Positions 15,766-24,987 are shown, numbered from the stretch's first letter. The stretch is 52,639 nt of DNA from Mycobacterium sp. E3198 (GCF_001667015.1 NZ_LZIS01000239.1:1-52639); one strand, 5' to 3'. Numbers and translations: made by a program. Notes: a model not told the origin generated them from the letters alone.

Positions 15766-16908
15766 CGCGCTGACGCAGTCGCGGGCGATGGCGAGTTCCT
15801 CGTTCGTCGGTACCACCAGCACCTCGATCGGCGACCCGTCGGCGGAGATCTGCCGCGCGCCCCGGCTCCCGCTGAGGTTGCGGCGCTGGTCGAGCACGAT
15901 GCCCAGCTCCTCCAGCCCGGCCACGGCGTCGCGGCGCACGGCCGGATCGTTCTCGCCGATGCCGGCGGTGAAGGTGATGACATCGGTGTGCCCCAGCACC
16001 GCCAGGTAGGCGCCGATGTACTTGCGCAACCGGTGAATGAACACGCTGTAGGCCAATTGTGCCGCGCCGTCGCCCGATTCGATCATCTCACGCAGCCTTC
16101 GGAAGTCACGTTCGCCGGATAGGCCCAGCACCCCGGACCGCTCGTTGAGCATGGCCTCGACCTCGTCGACGCCCATGTCGGCCCGATGCCACAGGTAGCT
16201 GACGATGCTGGGGTCGATGTCGCCGCTGCGGGTGCCCATGACCAGGCCCTCCAGCGGCGTCAGGCCCATCGACGTGTCGATGGGCCGGGTGCCGGCGATC
16301 GCGGACGCCGAGGAGCCGTTACCCAGATGCAGCACAATCTGTTTCAGGCCGCCGAGCGGCCGGTCCAGGAAAGCGGCGGCCTGCTCGCTGACGTAACGGT
16401 GCGACGTGCCGTGAAATCCATAGCGCCGGATCTGCCACCGCTCGGCCACCTGACGGTCGATCGCGTAGGTCGCCGCCGCGGGCGGCATGTCGTGGAAGAA
16501 TGCCGTGTCGAACACCGCCACGTGGGGCACGCCGGGGAGCAGCTTGCGGGCCACCTCGATTCCCTTGAGCGCGGGCGGATTGTGCAGCGGCGCCAGCTCG
16601 GACAGCTTCTCGAGGGCGGCGATGCGGGCGTCGTCCATCAGTGTCGGCCGATAGAACTCGTTGCCGCCGTGCACCACCCGGTGCCCGACGGCGACCAGCC
16701 CGCAGGTTCGCAGGTCGATGCCGTCCTGCGCCAATCCGTCGAACGCGCGGTGCAGCGCCGCGTCGTGATCCGGTACCGACGATGCGCCTTCCCCGATCCG
16801 CTCGATGTGGCCGGCGGCGCGCGCTTCGCCCGAATCCGGCTCGACCAGTTGAAATTTCAGGGACGACGAGCCGGAGTTGATCACCAGCACGAGGCGGCTA
16901 CCGGCCAT
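15754..16908 (-). CDS. ackA: Acetate kinase AckA
   Basis: Interconverts acetyl phosphate plus ADP with acetate plus ATP. 384 residues; acetokinase family signatures LVLVINSGSSSLKF at the N-terminus and IVLHLGNGSSASAI, with YGFHGTSHRYVS (catalytic His region) and TFTAGIGENDPAVR near the C-terminus. The start overlaps the pta stop by 11 bp, so AckA and Pta are translationally coupled. The two together convert acetyl-CoA to acetate with ATP gain, or run in reverse for acetate use. The 3' end overlaps the DUF1501 gene by 12 bp antisense. Confidence 0.97.
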   Translation of the reverse strand: MAGSRLVLVINSGSSSLKFQLVEPDSGEARAAGHIERIGEGASSVPDHDAALHRAFDGLAQDGIDLRTCGLVAVGHRVVHGGNEFYRPTLMDDARIAALEKLSELAPLHNPPALKGIEVARKLLPGVPHVAVFDTAFFHDMPPAAATYAIDRQVAERWQIRRYGFHGTSHRYVSEQAAAFLDRPLGGLKQIVLHLGNGSSASAIAGTRPIDTSMGLTPLEGLVMGTRSGDIDPSIVSYLWHRADMGVDEVEAMLNERSGVLGLSGERDFRRLREMIESGDGAAQLAYSVFIHRLRKYIGAYLAVLGHTDVITFTAGIGENDPAVRRDAVAGLEELGIVLDQRRNLSGSRGARQISADGSPIEVLVVPTNEELAIARDCVSALSG

Positions 16909-18976
16909 GGACGCCCTGCGCTTGGATCGCGGTGATGGCCACCGTGTTCACGATGTCCTCGACCGTGGCGCCGCGGGACAGGTCGTTGACAGGTTTGCGC
17001 AGCCCCTGCAGCACCGGGCCGATCGCGATCGCCCCGGCGCTGCGCTGCACCGCCTTGTAGGTGTTGTTGCCGGTGTTCAGGTCGGGGAAGATCAGCACCG
17101 TGGCGCGCCCGGCCACCGGTGAATCGCGCAGCTTGGTGGCCGCCACGGACGGCTCGATGGCGGCGTCGTACTGAATGGGGCCCTCGACCAGGAGCTCGGG
17201 CTCGCGCCGCCGCACCAACCCCGTTGCCGTCCTGACCTTTTCGACGTCGGCGCCCGCCCCCGAATCGCCGGTCGAGTAGGACAGCATCGCCACTCGCGGC
17301 TCGATGCCGAAGTGCGCAGCCGTGCGCGCGGAGCTGATCGCGATGTCGGCGAGTTGCTCGGACGTCGGATTCGGGATGATCGCGCAGTCGCCGTAGACCA
17401 GCACCCGGTCGGGCAGGCACATGAAAAAGACGCTGGAGACGGTCGACACGTCGGGAACGGTCTTGATGACCTCGAAGGCGGGCCGAACGGTGTGCGCCGT
17501 GGTGTGGGCGGCGCCGGACACCATGCCGTCGACCGCGCCGTTGTGGACCAGCATGGTGCCGAAATACGTGCCGTCGCGCATGATCTCGCGGGCGTGCTCG
17601 ACGGTGATCCCCTTCGCCTTGCGAAGCTCGGCGTACTGTTCGGCGAACTTCTCCCGCAGCTCGCTGCTCAGCGGATCGATCACCGTGGCTCCGTCGAGGT
17701 TCACGCCGAGCTCCGACGAACGCAGCCGGATCTGGGCTTCGTCGCCCAGGATGGTCAGGTCGGCGACGCCGCGCTGCAGCAGGCGGCCGGCGGAGCGGAG
17801 GATGCGGTCGTCGTCGCCCTCGGGAAGGACGATGTGCTTGCGATCCGCGCGGGCGCGCAGCCGCAGCTGGTAGGTGAACATCTGCGGGGTGACCACGGTC
17901 GGCATCGAAATGGCAAGCTGCGCCAGGAGATCGGCGATGTCGACGTGGCGGTCCATCAGCTCGAGCGCGGTGTCGATCTTGCGCTGCGACATCGCGGTGA
18001 CCCGCCCGCGCGCCGAGGCGGCCGCGCTGGCGGCGTCGTAGGTGCCCAACGCGGTGGCGATGATGGGCAGGCGCAGCCGCAGGCCGCTCACCAGCGCCGC
18101 GATCGAAGGATGCAACTCGAACCCGCCATTGAGCACCAGGCAGGACAGCGAGGGAAACCCTTCCGCCGCATGGGCGCTGGCCACGGCGAGCACCACGTCG
18201 GAGCGGTCGCCGGGGGTGATGACCGCCATGCCGTCGCCCAGCCGTTCCAGCACGTGGTCGGCGGTCATCCCGGCCGCAAGCACGGCCATCACCTCGCGCT
18301 CCCGCAACGACGCCTCGCCGCTGACCGGCGTCCCGCCGATGGCCGCCTCCAGTTCGGCGACGGTCGGCGCCGACAGCAGCGGTTCCTCGGGCAGCACGTA
18401 GCTGCGCTGGGCGAACGCCCGCAATGCCGCAGCGACGTCCGCCAGCTCCGCCGGAGCGCAGCGGTTGGCCACCACCGCCGCGGTGTGGGCGTGCTGAGCG
18501 TTCAGCTCGGCGAGGCACACCTCGACGACGCCGGCCACCTCGGCAGGGGTCCGGCCCTTGCCGCTCACGGTCAGCAACACCGGCGCGCCGAGGTTGGCCG
18601 CGATGCGCGCGTTGACCGAGAGCTCAGCGGGCCGGGTGACGTCGGTGTAGTCGCTGCCGACGATCACCACCGCGTCGCAGGACTGCGCCATCGCGTGATA
18701 CGAGTCGACGATGCCGGCGATCGCGGCGTCGGTGTCGGCGTGCAGCTGCTGGTAGGTCACGCCGACGCACTCGTCGTAGGGCAACCCCGCGCTGGTGTGC
18801 TCCAGCAGCAGTTCCAGGATGTAGTCGCGCTTCTCGCCCAGCCGGGTGATCGGGCGGAACACACCGACCCTGGCGACCGTGGCGGTCAGCCGGTGCAGCA
18901 GCCCCAGCGCGATCGTCGACTTGCCGGTCTCCGGCTCGGGAGCGGCAATGTAGATCGCTGAGGGTGGTTCAGGCAA
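16898..18976 (-). CDS. pta: Phosphate acetyltransferase Pta
   Basis: Converts acetyl-CoA and phosphate to acetyl phosphate. 692 residues in the long, two-domain form: an N-terminal P-loop-type domain (AAPEPETGKSTIALGL at about residues 10-25), a DRTGG-type middle region, and the C-terminal catalytic PTA/PTB domain from about residue 365 (HIVLPEGDDDRILR), with MVSGAAHTTAHTVRPAF, LSYSTGDSGAG and the final LQGLRKPVNDLSRG. It overlaps fgd1 by 8 bp upstream and ackA by 11 bp downstream. Confidence 0.97.
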   Translation of the reverse strand: MPEPPSAIYIAAPEPETGKSTIALGLLHRLTATVARVGVFRPITRLGEKRDYILELLLEHTSAGLPYDECVGVTYQQLHADTDAAIAGIVDSYHAMAQSCDAVVIVGSDYTDVTRPAELSVNARIAANLGAPVLLTVSGKGRTPAEVAGVVEVCLAELNAQHAHTAAVVANRCAPAELADVAAALRAFAQRSYVLPEEPLLSAPTVAELEAAIGGTPVSGEASLREREVMAVLAAGMTADHVLERLGDGMAVITPGDRSDVVLAVASAHAAEGFPSLSCLVLNGGFELHPSIAALVSGLRLRLPIIATALGTYDAASAAASARGRVTAMSQRKIDTALELMDRHVDIADLLAQLAISMPTVVTPQMFTYQLRLRARADRKHIVLPEGDDDRILRSAGRLLQRGVADLTILGDEAQIRLRSSELGVNLDGATVIDPLSSELREKFAEQYAELRKAKGITVEHAREIMRDGTYFGTMLVHNGAVDGMVSGAAHTTAHTVRPAFEVIKTVPDVSTVSSVFFMCLPDRVLVYGDCAIIPNPTSEQLADIAISSARTAAHFGIEPRVAMLSYSTGDSGAGADVEKVRTATGLVRRREPELLVEGPIQYDAAIEPSVAATKLRDSPVAGRATVLIFPDLNTGNNTYKAVQRSAGAIAIGPVLQGLRKPVNDLSRGATVEDIVNTVAITAIQAQGVHGR

Positions 18977-19979
18977 GTCGCCGCAGCCTGGGCGCCAGGT
19001 CCTTTTCGAAGAGCTCCAGGAACCTGCGCTGGTCGTGGCCCGGCGCGTGGAACACCAGGTGGTTGAGGCCCCAGTCGACGTAGTCCTTGACCTTGGCGAC
19101 GGCCTCGTCGGGATCGGAAGCCACGATCCAGCGCTTGGCGACCTGTTCGATGGGCAGCGCGTCGGCGGCCTTCTCCATCTCGATCGGGTCGTCGATGCTG
19201 TGCTTCTGCTCGGCGGTCAGCGACAGCGGCGCCCAGAACCGGGTGTTCTCCAGCGCCAGGTCGGGGTCCGGGTCGTAGGAGATCTTGATCTCGATCATCT
19301 TGTCGACGTCGTCGACGGTGCGCTCGGCGGCCGCCGCGCCCTCCTTGACGGCAGGGATCAGTTTGTCCTTGTACAGTTCCTCGCCCTTGCCGGAGGTGCA
19401 GATGAACCCGTCACCGGCCCGCCCGGCGTATTTGGCGACCGCCGGGCCGCCGGCGGCGATGTAGATGGGGACGCCGCCCTCGGGCACGTCGTAGATGGAG
19501 GCGCCCTTGAGCCGGTAGTACTCGCCGTCGAAGTCGACGCGGTCGCCGCGCCACAGCTCGCGCATCAGCCGCACCGACTCGCGCAGCCGGGCGAACCGCT
19601 CCTTGAACTCCGGCCAGTCGCCCTCGTAACCGGTGGCGATCTCGTTCAGCGCCTCACCGGTGCCGACTCCGAGGAAGATCCGGTTCGGGTACAGGCAGGC
19701 CATGGTGGCGAAGGCCTGCGCGATGACGGCCGGGTTGTAGCGGAAGGTAGGCGTGAGCACCGAGGTGCCCAGCACGATCCGCTTGGTGCGTTCGCCGACG
19801 GCGGTCATCCAGGCCAGCGAGAACGGGGCGTGCCCGCCCTCGTGCCGCCACGGCTGGAAGTGGTCGCTGACGGTTGCGCTGTCCATGCCGTGACCTTCGG
19901 CGGCGACAGCCAGCTCGACGAGCTCGCGCGGTGCGAATTGTTCAGCGGACGCTTTGTATCCGAGTTTCAGTTCAGCCAC
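18969..19979 (-). CDS. fgd1: F420-dependent glucose-6-phosphate dehydrogenase
   Basis: Oxidises glucose 6-phosphate to 6-phosphogluconolactone with coenzyme F420, making F420H2; in M. tuberculosis this activates nitroimidazole prodrugs through Ddn. 336 residues, luciferase-like TIM barrel. The active-site segment SDHFQPWRHEGG contains His40 and Trp44, and GVGTGEALNE carries the catalytic acid. The start is a GTG at 19979 that gives the same length as the known enzyme. It is the first gene of the overlapped unit fgd1-pta-ackA and is divergent from the MBL hydrolase over 41 bp. Confidence 0.97.
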   Translation of the reverse strand: MAELKLGYKASAEQFAPRELVELAVAAEGHGMDSATVSDHFQPWRHEGGHAPFSLAWMTAVGERTKRIVLGTSVLTPTFRYNPAVIAQAFATMACLYPNRIFLGVGTGEALNEIATGYEGDWPEFKERFARLRESVRLMRELWRGDRVDFDGEYYRLKGASIYDVPEGGVPIYIAAGGPAVAKYAGRAGDGFICTSGKGEELYKDKLIPAVKEGAAAAERTVDDVDKMIEIKISYDPDPDLALENTRFWAPLSLTAEQKHSIDDPIEMEKAADALPIEQVAKRWIVASDPDEAVAKVKDYVDWGLNHLVFHAPGHDQRRFLELFEKDLAPRLRRLA

Positions 19980-20020
19980 TCGTTATTTCTACTCCTACGA
20001 TCGCTCCTACACTCGCGGGC

Positions 20021-20758
20021 ATGGCGCAGCTGGTTCAGGTCACCGACACCGTCTACCTCGCCCAGGGCCACGCCGTGAACTGGACCCTGGTTGTCGACGG
20101 CACCGGCGTGCTGCTGATCGACGCCGGTTACCCCGGCGATCGCGAGGACGTGCTCGCCTCGCTGGCCAAGCTGGGCTACGGCGCGGGCGACGTGCGCGCC
20201 ATCCTGCTGACGCATGCGCACATCGACCACCTGGGCTCCGCGATCTGGTTCGCCCGCGAGCACGGCACCCCGGTGTATTGCCACGCCGACGAGGTGGGTC
20301 ACGCCAAGCGGGAGTACCTGGAACAGGTCTCCATTTTCGATGTGGCACTGCGCATTTGGCGGCCGCGGTGGGCGGTGTGGGGCGCGCACGTGGTGCGCAG
20401 CGGCGGACTGATCCGCGACGGCATCCCCTCGACGCGGCCGCTGACCGCCGACGTGGCCGCGGGCCTGCCCGGCAACCCGACGGCCATCGCCACGCCGGGG
20501 CACACCGGCGGGCATTGCTCGTACATCGTCGACGGCGTGCTGGCCAGCGGCGACGCACTGATCACCGGCCACCCGCTGCTGCGTCGCGGCGGGCCGCAGC
20601 TGCTGCCCGCGGTGTTCAGCCACGACCAGCAGAACTGCCTCCGCAGCCTGGGCGCGCTGGCTGTACTGGACACCGAGGTCCTACTCCCCGGTCACGGCGA
20701 CGTGTGGCGCGGCCCGATCCGCGAGGCGACGGAAGCGGCGCTCCAACGCGCGAGTTGA
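20021..20758 (+). CDS. MBL-fold metallo-hydrolase (Rv0406c-like)
   Basis: A metallo-beta-lactamase-fold hydrolase of 245 residues. The metal motif is THAHIDH with His65, His67, Asp69 and His70; further ligands are in ATPGHTGGHCSY, the Asp of LASGDALITG and LPGHGDVW. The ATG at 20021 is preferred over upstream starts because those would run into the fgd1 coding region. It lies 41 bp from fgd1 in divergent orientation, as in M. tuberculosis (Rv0406c beside fgd1). The substrate is unknown; glyoxalase-II-like or lactonase-like activity is possible. Confidence 0.9.
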   Translation: MAQLVQVTDTVYLAQGHAVNWTLVVDGTGVLLIDAGYPGDREDVLASLAKLGYGAGDVRAILLTHAHIDHLGSAIWFAREHGTPVYCHADEVGHAKREYLEQVSIFDVALRIWRPRWAVWGAHVVRSGGLIRDGIPSTRPLTADVAAGLPGNPTAIATPGHTGGHCSYIVDGVLASGDALITGHPLLRRGGPQLLPAVFSHDQQNCLRSLGALAVLDTEVLLPGHGDVWRGPIREATEAALQRAS

Positions 20759-20790
20759 CGGCATGACAACGAGGAGTCCCGCTCGGCGCC

Positions 20791-21981
20791 CTAGCGCTGA
20801 GCGGCGTACTCGGGCAAAGCGATGTCGTCGCGGAATTCACGCCCGATGACCCGGTTGGCCAGCCAGGGAATGTCCAGCAACTTGGAAGCCTGATTTCGGG
20901 TCCACAGTCCGAGCGCCGTCTTCGGCGCGAACATCGAGGCGAACCCGCGCGCCGACCGCTGCCTGGCCTCGACGATCGGACGCAGCCGGCTTTCATAGCG
21001 GCCAAACGCTTCGGGGTAGTCGGCACCCGCGCGGCTGAGTTCGCCCGCCAGCACGTAGCCCTCCACCATGGCCAAACCCGTCCCCTCCCCCGCCAGCAGC
21101 GAGACGGCGCCCGCGGCATCGCCGATGAGCGCTACCCGCCCCTGCGACCAGCGGTCCATGACGATTTGGCTCACGCGGTCGAAGTACACCTCGGGGGCGG
21201 CGTCGAGTTCGCGCAGGATTTCGGGGCATTCCCACCCGGCGTCGCCGAAGACTTGCGACAGGGCGGTCCTGACCTCCGACAAGTCCTGCGGGTCGGGGCC
21301 ACTCATGTGGTAGGCGGTGAAAACGAACAGAAACAACGTCTTTCCGCCGCGCATCGCGAACCGCGCGACCATGCGCCCGGGTGTGGTGTAGGCGAGGTAG
21401 ACGGATTCGTCGCGCGGCTGATAGCCCTCGACCTCGAAGGCGGCCACCCGGTAACCCAGGTCGGCCTCGAATTGCGATTCGGGGCCGAACACCAAGGCGC
21501 GCACGGGCGAATGGATGCCACCGGCGCCGACGACCAGGTCGAACGGGCGTGACTGGCCGCTCTCGAACGTGACCCGGACCCCCGCGCCATCCTGCGCGAT
21601 GGCCGAAACGCTTTCGCCGAACAGGGTTTCGACGTGGTCGTCGATCGAGCGGTGGATCATGGCCGCCAGATCACCGCGCGGGATGGTGGTGAACCGGCCA
21701 TCGAGGGCGCGCCGGAACAGCTCCGCCGAAAAGCCGCCCACCTTGCGCGAATTCCGGTCCACCAGCCGCAGCTCCTGCACCTCGTATCCGGTGGCGTGCA
21801 ATTCGGGGGTGAGTCCCATACGTTCGGCGACGGAGTAGCCGCCGCCCCAAAAATCCACGACGTAGCCGCCCGTGCGGAGCCGCGGCGCCTTTTCTATCAG
21901 TGTTGGCTCGTGGCCATAGCGCCAAAGCCAGTACGCGAGTGTTGGGCCGGCGATGCCGGCTCCGACGATGGCGACCTTCAT
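20791..21981 (-). CDS. FAD-dependent monooxygenase (class A, TetX/PHBH-like)
   Basis: A 396-residue flavoprotein hydroxylase. The GxGxxG motif is VAIVGAGIAGPTLA, the DG-like motif is LVVGAGGIHSPVR and the GD motif is RVALIGDAAGAVSLLAGEG, all in the order expected of single-component NAD(P)H-dependent aromatic or antibiotic hydroxylases. MKVAIVGAG at 21981 is preferred over the GTG at 21987 because AGAAGGGG is spaced 7 nt from the ATG. The divergent upstream region contains three palindromes. It is absent from the equivalent M. tuberculosis position; the substrate is unknown. Confidence 0.88.
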   Translation of the reverse strand: MKVAIVGAGIAGPTLAYWLWRYGHEPTLIEKAPRLRTGGYVVDFWGGGYSVAERMGLTPELHATGYEVQELRLVDRNSRKVGGFSAELFRRALDGRFTTIPRGDLAAMIHRSIDDHVETLFGESVSAIAQDGAGVRVTFESGQSRPFDLVVGAGGIHSPVRALVFGPESQFEADLGYRVAAFEVEGYQPRDESVYLAYTTPGRMVARFAMRGGKTLFLFVFTAYHMSGPDPQDLSEVRTALSQVFGDAGWECPEILRELDAAPEVYFDRVSQIVMDRWSQGRVALIGDAAGAVSLLAGEGTGLAMVEGYVLAGELSRAGADYPEAFGRYESRLRPIVEARQRSARGFASMFAPKTALGLWTRNQASKLLDIPWLANRVIGREFRDDIALPEYAAQR

Positions 21982-22012
21982 GCGCACACCCCTTCTCTAA
22001 TGCAGCGCGATT

Positions 22013-22054
22013 ACTATATCATAGTGCAATAATTGCAGTAGGAAATTAATTAAT
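22013..22054. promoter_or_regulatory. AT-rich island with three palindromes between divergent genes
   Basis: Within 42 bases lie ACTATATCATAGT (22013-22025, arms ACTAT/ATAGT), TGCAATAATTGCA (22025-22037, perfect arms around a central A) and ATTAATTAAT (22045-22054). The region separates the FAD monooxygenase and the SpoIIAA-like gene and should contain both promoters. TATAGT on the minus strand (from 22013-22018) could be a -10 box. Binding by a MarR/TetR-type repressor is a reasonable guess; no regulator gene is adjacent. Confidence 0.5.
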
Positions 22055-22077
22055 CCGGCTCTCGGCGAGGGGGCGTT

Positions 22078-22557
22078 GTGCTGAAAGAACTTACGGGCAT
22101 GCCGGCCGGCATTCAGGCCCTGGAGGCGGTCGGCACGGTGACGGCGGCGGACTACGACCGGGTCTTCGCGCCGCTGGTCGATCGCGCGCGACGAACTGGT
22201 GGTCGGATGCGGCTGCTGTACCAGTTCGGTCCGGGCTTCCGGCGCATCACACCGGGTGCGCAGTGGGCCGACACCCGGCTCGGGGTGAGCTACGGGCGGC
22301 TGCTCGACGGCTGCGCGGTCGTGAGCGACGTGGGCTGGATTCGGGCGGCATCCCGCAGCATCGGCGCCTGGATGCCGTGCCCGGTGCGGGTGTTCGAGGA
22401 CGACGAACGCGATGACGCGATCGCGTGGCTGACCTCCTTGCCGGGCGGCGCCGGCGCGTCCGCCCGCGACCTGGCCAGGGCCTACCTCGGTGGAGTGGGC
22501 GCCGCGATCGGCAGCCTGGTCAGGCTTGCCGTCTCCGCGCGGGCCCAACCTCGCTGA
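22078..22557 (+). CDS. SpoIIAA-like (STAS/CRAL-TRIO-type) protein
   Basis: A 159-residue protein with a GTG start, resembling the SpoIIAA-like family (small STAS-fold proteins that bind hydrophobic ligands or membranes). Family features are the N-terminal LTGMPAGIQALEAVGTVTAADYDRVFAPLVDRA, the central MRLLYQFGPGFRRIT and YGRLLDGCAVVSDVGWIRAA, and RVFEDDERDDAIAWL near residue 110. A C-terminal Ala/Gly-rich extension of about 35 residues is not part of the core. It converges on the NtaA-type gene with a 38-bp overlap. Role unknown; it may be controlled with the divergent monooxygenase through the shared palindromic region. Confidence 0.78.
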   Translation: MLKELTGMPAGIQALEAVGTVTAADYDRVFAPLVDRARRTGGRMRLLYQFGPGFRRITPGAQWADTRLGVSYGRLLDGCAVVSDVGWIRAASRSIGAWMPCPVRVFEDDERDDAIAWLTSLPGGAGASARDLARAYLGGVGAAIGSLVRLAVSARAQPR

Positions 22558-23869
22558 GCCCCAGGTGATCCCGCAGCGTCTCGCCGGTGTACTCGGTGCG
22601 GAACGCGCCGCGCTCCTGCAGCAGCGGCACCACCCGGTCGACGAACTCGTCCAGCCCGTGCGGCGTCAGGTGCGGCACCAGGATGAATCCGTCACAGGCG
22701 TCGGCCTGGACATAGGTGTCGATCTCGTCGGCGATGTGCGCCGGGGTGCCGACGAACTGCTGGCGGCTGGTGACGGCGATGACGAGCTCGCGGATCGACA
22801 GGTTCTCGGCCGACGCGCGCTCGCGATAGCGGCGCGCGACCGCGACCGGGTCGCCGTGCCGAACCCGCCCCTGGGTGATGTCGCTGTCGACGACCGGGTC
22901 GACGTCGGGTAGCGGGCCGTCGGGGTCGTAGTCCGAGAGGTCGCGTCCCCACACCTGCTCGAGCATCGCGATCGCCGTCGCACCGCTGACCTGCTGATAG
23001 CGGATGTGACGCGCCCGGTCCTGCGCTTCGGAGTCGGTGTCGCCGATGACGAACGTCGCCGCCGGAAAAACCTTGAGCCGGTTGGGGTCCCGGCCGTAGG
23101 ACGCGGCGCGGCCTTTGACATCGTCGTAGTAACGCCGGCCGTCCTGCAGCGACGAGTGCAGGGTGAACAAGGCGTCGGCGTTGCGGGCGCCGAACGCGCG
23201 TCCGTCGGCGGAGTCGCCGGCCTGTAGCAGTACCGGATGTCCCTGGGGGCCGGCGGGCAGCGTCGCGAACCCGCGCACGTCGAAGTGCGGACCGCGGTGC
23301 GCGACGCTGCGGATCCGGTCGGGATCGGCGTAGACCCCGGCGTCGACGTCGGCCAGCACGGCGTCGGCCGCCCAGCTGTCCCAGAATTGGCGGGCCACGG
23401 AGAGGAACTCCTCGGCGCGCGAATACCGGTCGGCGTGGGCCAGGAAGCCGCCGCGGCGGAAGTTGGCGCCGGTGAAGGCGTCCGACGAGGTCACCATGTT
23501 CCAGCCGGCGCGTCCGCCGGACAGGTGGTCGAGCGTCGCGAATTGCCTTGCCACTTCGAAGGGTTCGTTGAAGGTGGTGTTGATGGTGCCGGTCAGCCCG
23601 ATGCGGTCGGTGACTCCCGCCAGCGCGGCCAGCACGGTGAAGGTGTCCGGGCGGCCCACCACGTCGAGCTCGTAGATGCGGCCGCGGTGCTCCCGCAGTC
23701 GCAGCCCCTCGGCCAAAAAGAAGAAGTCGAACATTCCCCGCTCGGCGGTGCGGGCCAGATGCACGAACGACTCGAACTCGATCTGGCTGCCGGCGGCGGG
23801 GTCGGTCCACACCGTGGTGTTGTTGACGCCCGGGAAATGCGCGGCCAGGTGAATCGGCTTGCGGCTCAC
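22520..23869 (-). CDS. NtaA/SnaA/DszA-family FMN-dependent monooxygenase
   Basis: A 449-residue luciferase-like TIM-barrel monooxygenase of the nitrilotriacetate monooxygenase group, needing reduced FMN from a separate reductase. Group motifs: HLAAHFPGVNNTTVW, FDFFFLAEGLRLREH, GTINTTFNEPFEVARQFATL, GGRAGWNMVTSSD and GHPVLLQAGDSADG. The GTG at 23869 overlaps the upstream TGA as GTGA, so it is the last gene of a four-gene coupled operon. The open frame continues upstream antisense to nothing conserved and was trimmed. No reductase gene is nearby. The substrate is unknown. Confidence 0.92.
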   Translation of the reverse strand: MSRKPIHLAAHFPGVNNTTVWTDPAAGSQIEFESFVHLARTAERGMFDFFFLAEGLRLREHRGRIYELDVVGRPDTFTVLAALAGVTDRIGLTGTINTTFNEPFEVARQFATLDHLSGGRAGWNMVTSSDAFTGANFRRGGFLAHADRYSRAEEFLSVARQFWDSWAADAVLADVDAGVYADPDRIRSVAHRGPHFDVRGFATLPAGPQGHPVLLQAGDSADGRAFGARNADALFTLHSSLQDGRRYYDDVKGRAASYGRDPNRLKVFPAATFVIGDTDSEAQDRARHIRYQQVSGATAIAMLEQVWGRDLSDYDPDGPLPDVDPVVDSDITQGRVRHGDPVAVARRYRERASAENLSIRELVIAVTSRQQFVGTPAHIADEIDTYVQADACDGFILVPHLTPHGLDEFVDRVVPLLQERGAFRTEYTGETLRDHLGLSEVGPARRRQA

Positions 23870-24987
23870 GCGGTTAACCCCCACCGCTTGGCGATCAGTT
23901 CGTGCGAGCGCAACCGGTCGGACTGCCCGTGGGTGACCGAGGTGATGACCAGTTCGTCCGCGCCGGTCGCGCGTTGCAGCGTCTCCAACCGCTCGGCGAC
24001 CTTGTCGGGATCGCCAACGAATTGCGTTGCCAGCCGGTCGATCACGACCTCGAGCTGTTCGTCGGTCAACGGGGTGCATTCGTCGGGGTGGGGATAGGGG
24101 ACGGCGCCGCCGCCGGCCCGGATCGAATACACCCAATGGCCGTAGCTGGACGCCAAATGTTTCGCGGTGGCGGAGTCGTCGGCGACGACGATGTCGGCCG
24201 ACACCACCACGTAGGGCCGCGGCGCCGTCGCCGACGGGACGAACGCGTCCCGGTAGGCGTCGATGGCGTCGAGCGCCGTCGCCGGGGTGAGGTGGTAGCT
24301 GGCCACGAACGGCAGGCCCCGCGCGCCGGCGACCTGGGCGCTGCGCCCCTTGCTGCTGCCGAAGATCCACGGCGTCAGGGCGGCGCCCTCCCCGGGCACG
24401 GCGTGCACGTCGAACCCGTCGACCTCGTAGGTTCCGGCCAGCATCGCCATGATGTCGCCGAGCTGCTCGGCGAAGTCGGGCGCGACGGCCTCGGGCTGCT
24501 GCAGGATCGCCTGGGTCGCCTGGACCCGGCCGCTGCCCAGCAGCTTGCGCAGATCGAACGCCGGCGGGATGACGACGCCGTCGACCTCGCGCCATTCGCG
24601 GGAAGGTTCGGGCCTGGGCGGTCTCGGGGCCCGCGGCTTGGTGATCCGCCGCTGCGCGGAGCGACCCACGCCGAGGTCGATGCGGCCCGGATAGAACGCG
24701 TCGAGCATGCCGAAGCTCTCCACCACCGCGGCGGCCGTGGTGTGACTGAGCTGCACGGCCGCCGAGCCCACCCGAATCGTGTTGGTGGCGGCCGCGATCT
24801 GCCCGATCAGCACCGCCGGTGCCGCGCTGGCGACGGCGACGAAGTGATGCTCGGCGATCCAGAACCGGCGATAGCCCCACCGCTCGGCGTGCTGGGCGAG
24901 CTCGATGGTGTTGCGCAGAGCCGTCGCCGCGTCGCCGCCGGAGCTGATCGGCACCAGGTCCAGGATCGACAGCGGCACCGGCGTCAT
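23866..24987 (-). CDS. Luciferase-family oxidoreductase, group 1 (MsnO8/YtmO type)
   Basis: A 373-residue LLM-class flavin-dependent monooxygenase. The N-terminus VPLSILDLVPISSGGDA followed by HAERWGYRRFWIAEHHF is diagnostic of the group 1 subfamily that includes Bacillus YtmO; FYPGRIDLGVGRS and ALTPWIFGSSKGRSAQVA also fit. The ATG at 24987 overlaps the preceding stop as ATGA, and the stop overlaps the next start as GTGA. It differs clearly from the NtaA-type enzymes either side of it, so the operon encodes at least two monooxygenase subfamilies. Confidence 0.91.
   Translation of the reverse strand: MTPVPLSILDLVPISSGGDAATALRNTIELAQHAERWGYRRFWIAEHHFVAVASAAPAVLIGQIAAATNTIRVGSAAVQLSHTTAAAVVESFGMLDAFYPGRIDLGVGRSAQRRITKPRAPRPPRPEPSREWREVDGVVIPPAFDLRKLLGSGRVQATQAILQQPEAVAPDFAEQLGDIMAMLAGTYEVDGFDVHAVPGEGAALTPWIFGSSKGRSAQVAGARGLPFVASYHLTPATALDAIDAYRDAFVPSATAPRPYVVVSADIVVADDSATAKHLASSYGHWVYSIRAGGGAVPYPHPDECTPLTDEQLEVVIDRLATQFVGDPDKVAERLETLQRATGADELVITSVTHGQSDRLRSHELIAKRWGLTA

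Noticed and set aside
22520..24880. A single 786-residue protein including the NtaA-type enzyme
   Set aside because: The extra N-terminal part is antisense-like composition overlapping the YtmO-type gene in another frame; GTGA coupling at 23866-23869 gives a normal-length enzyme.
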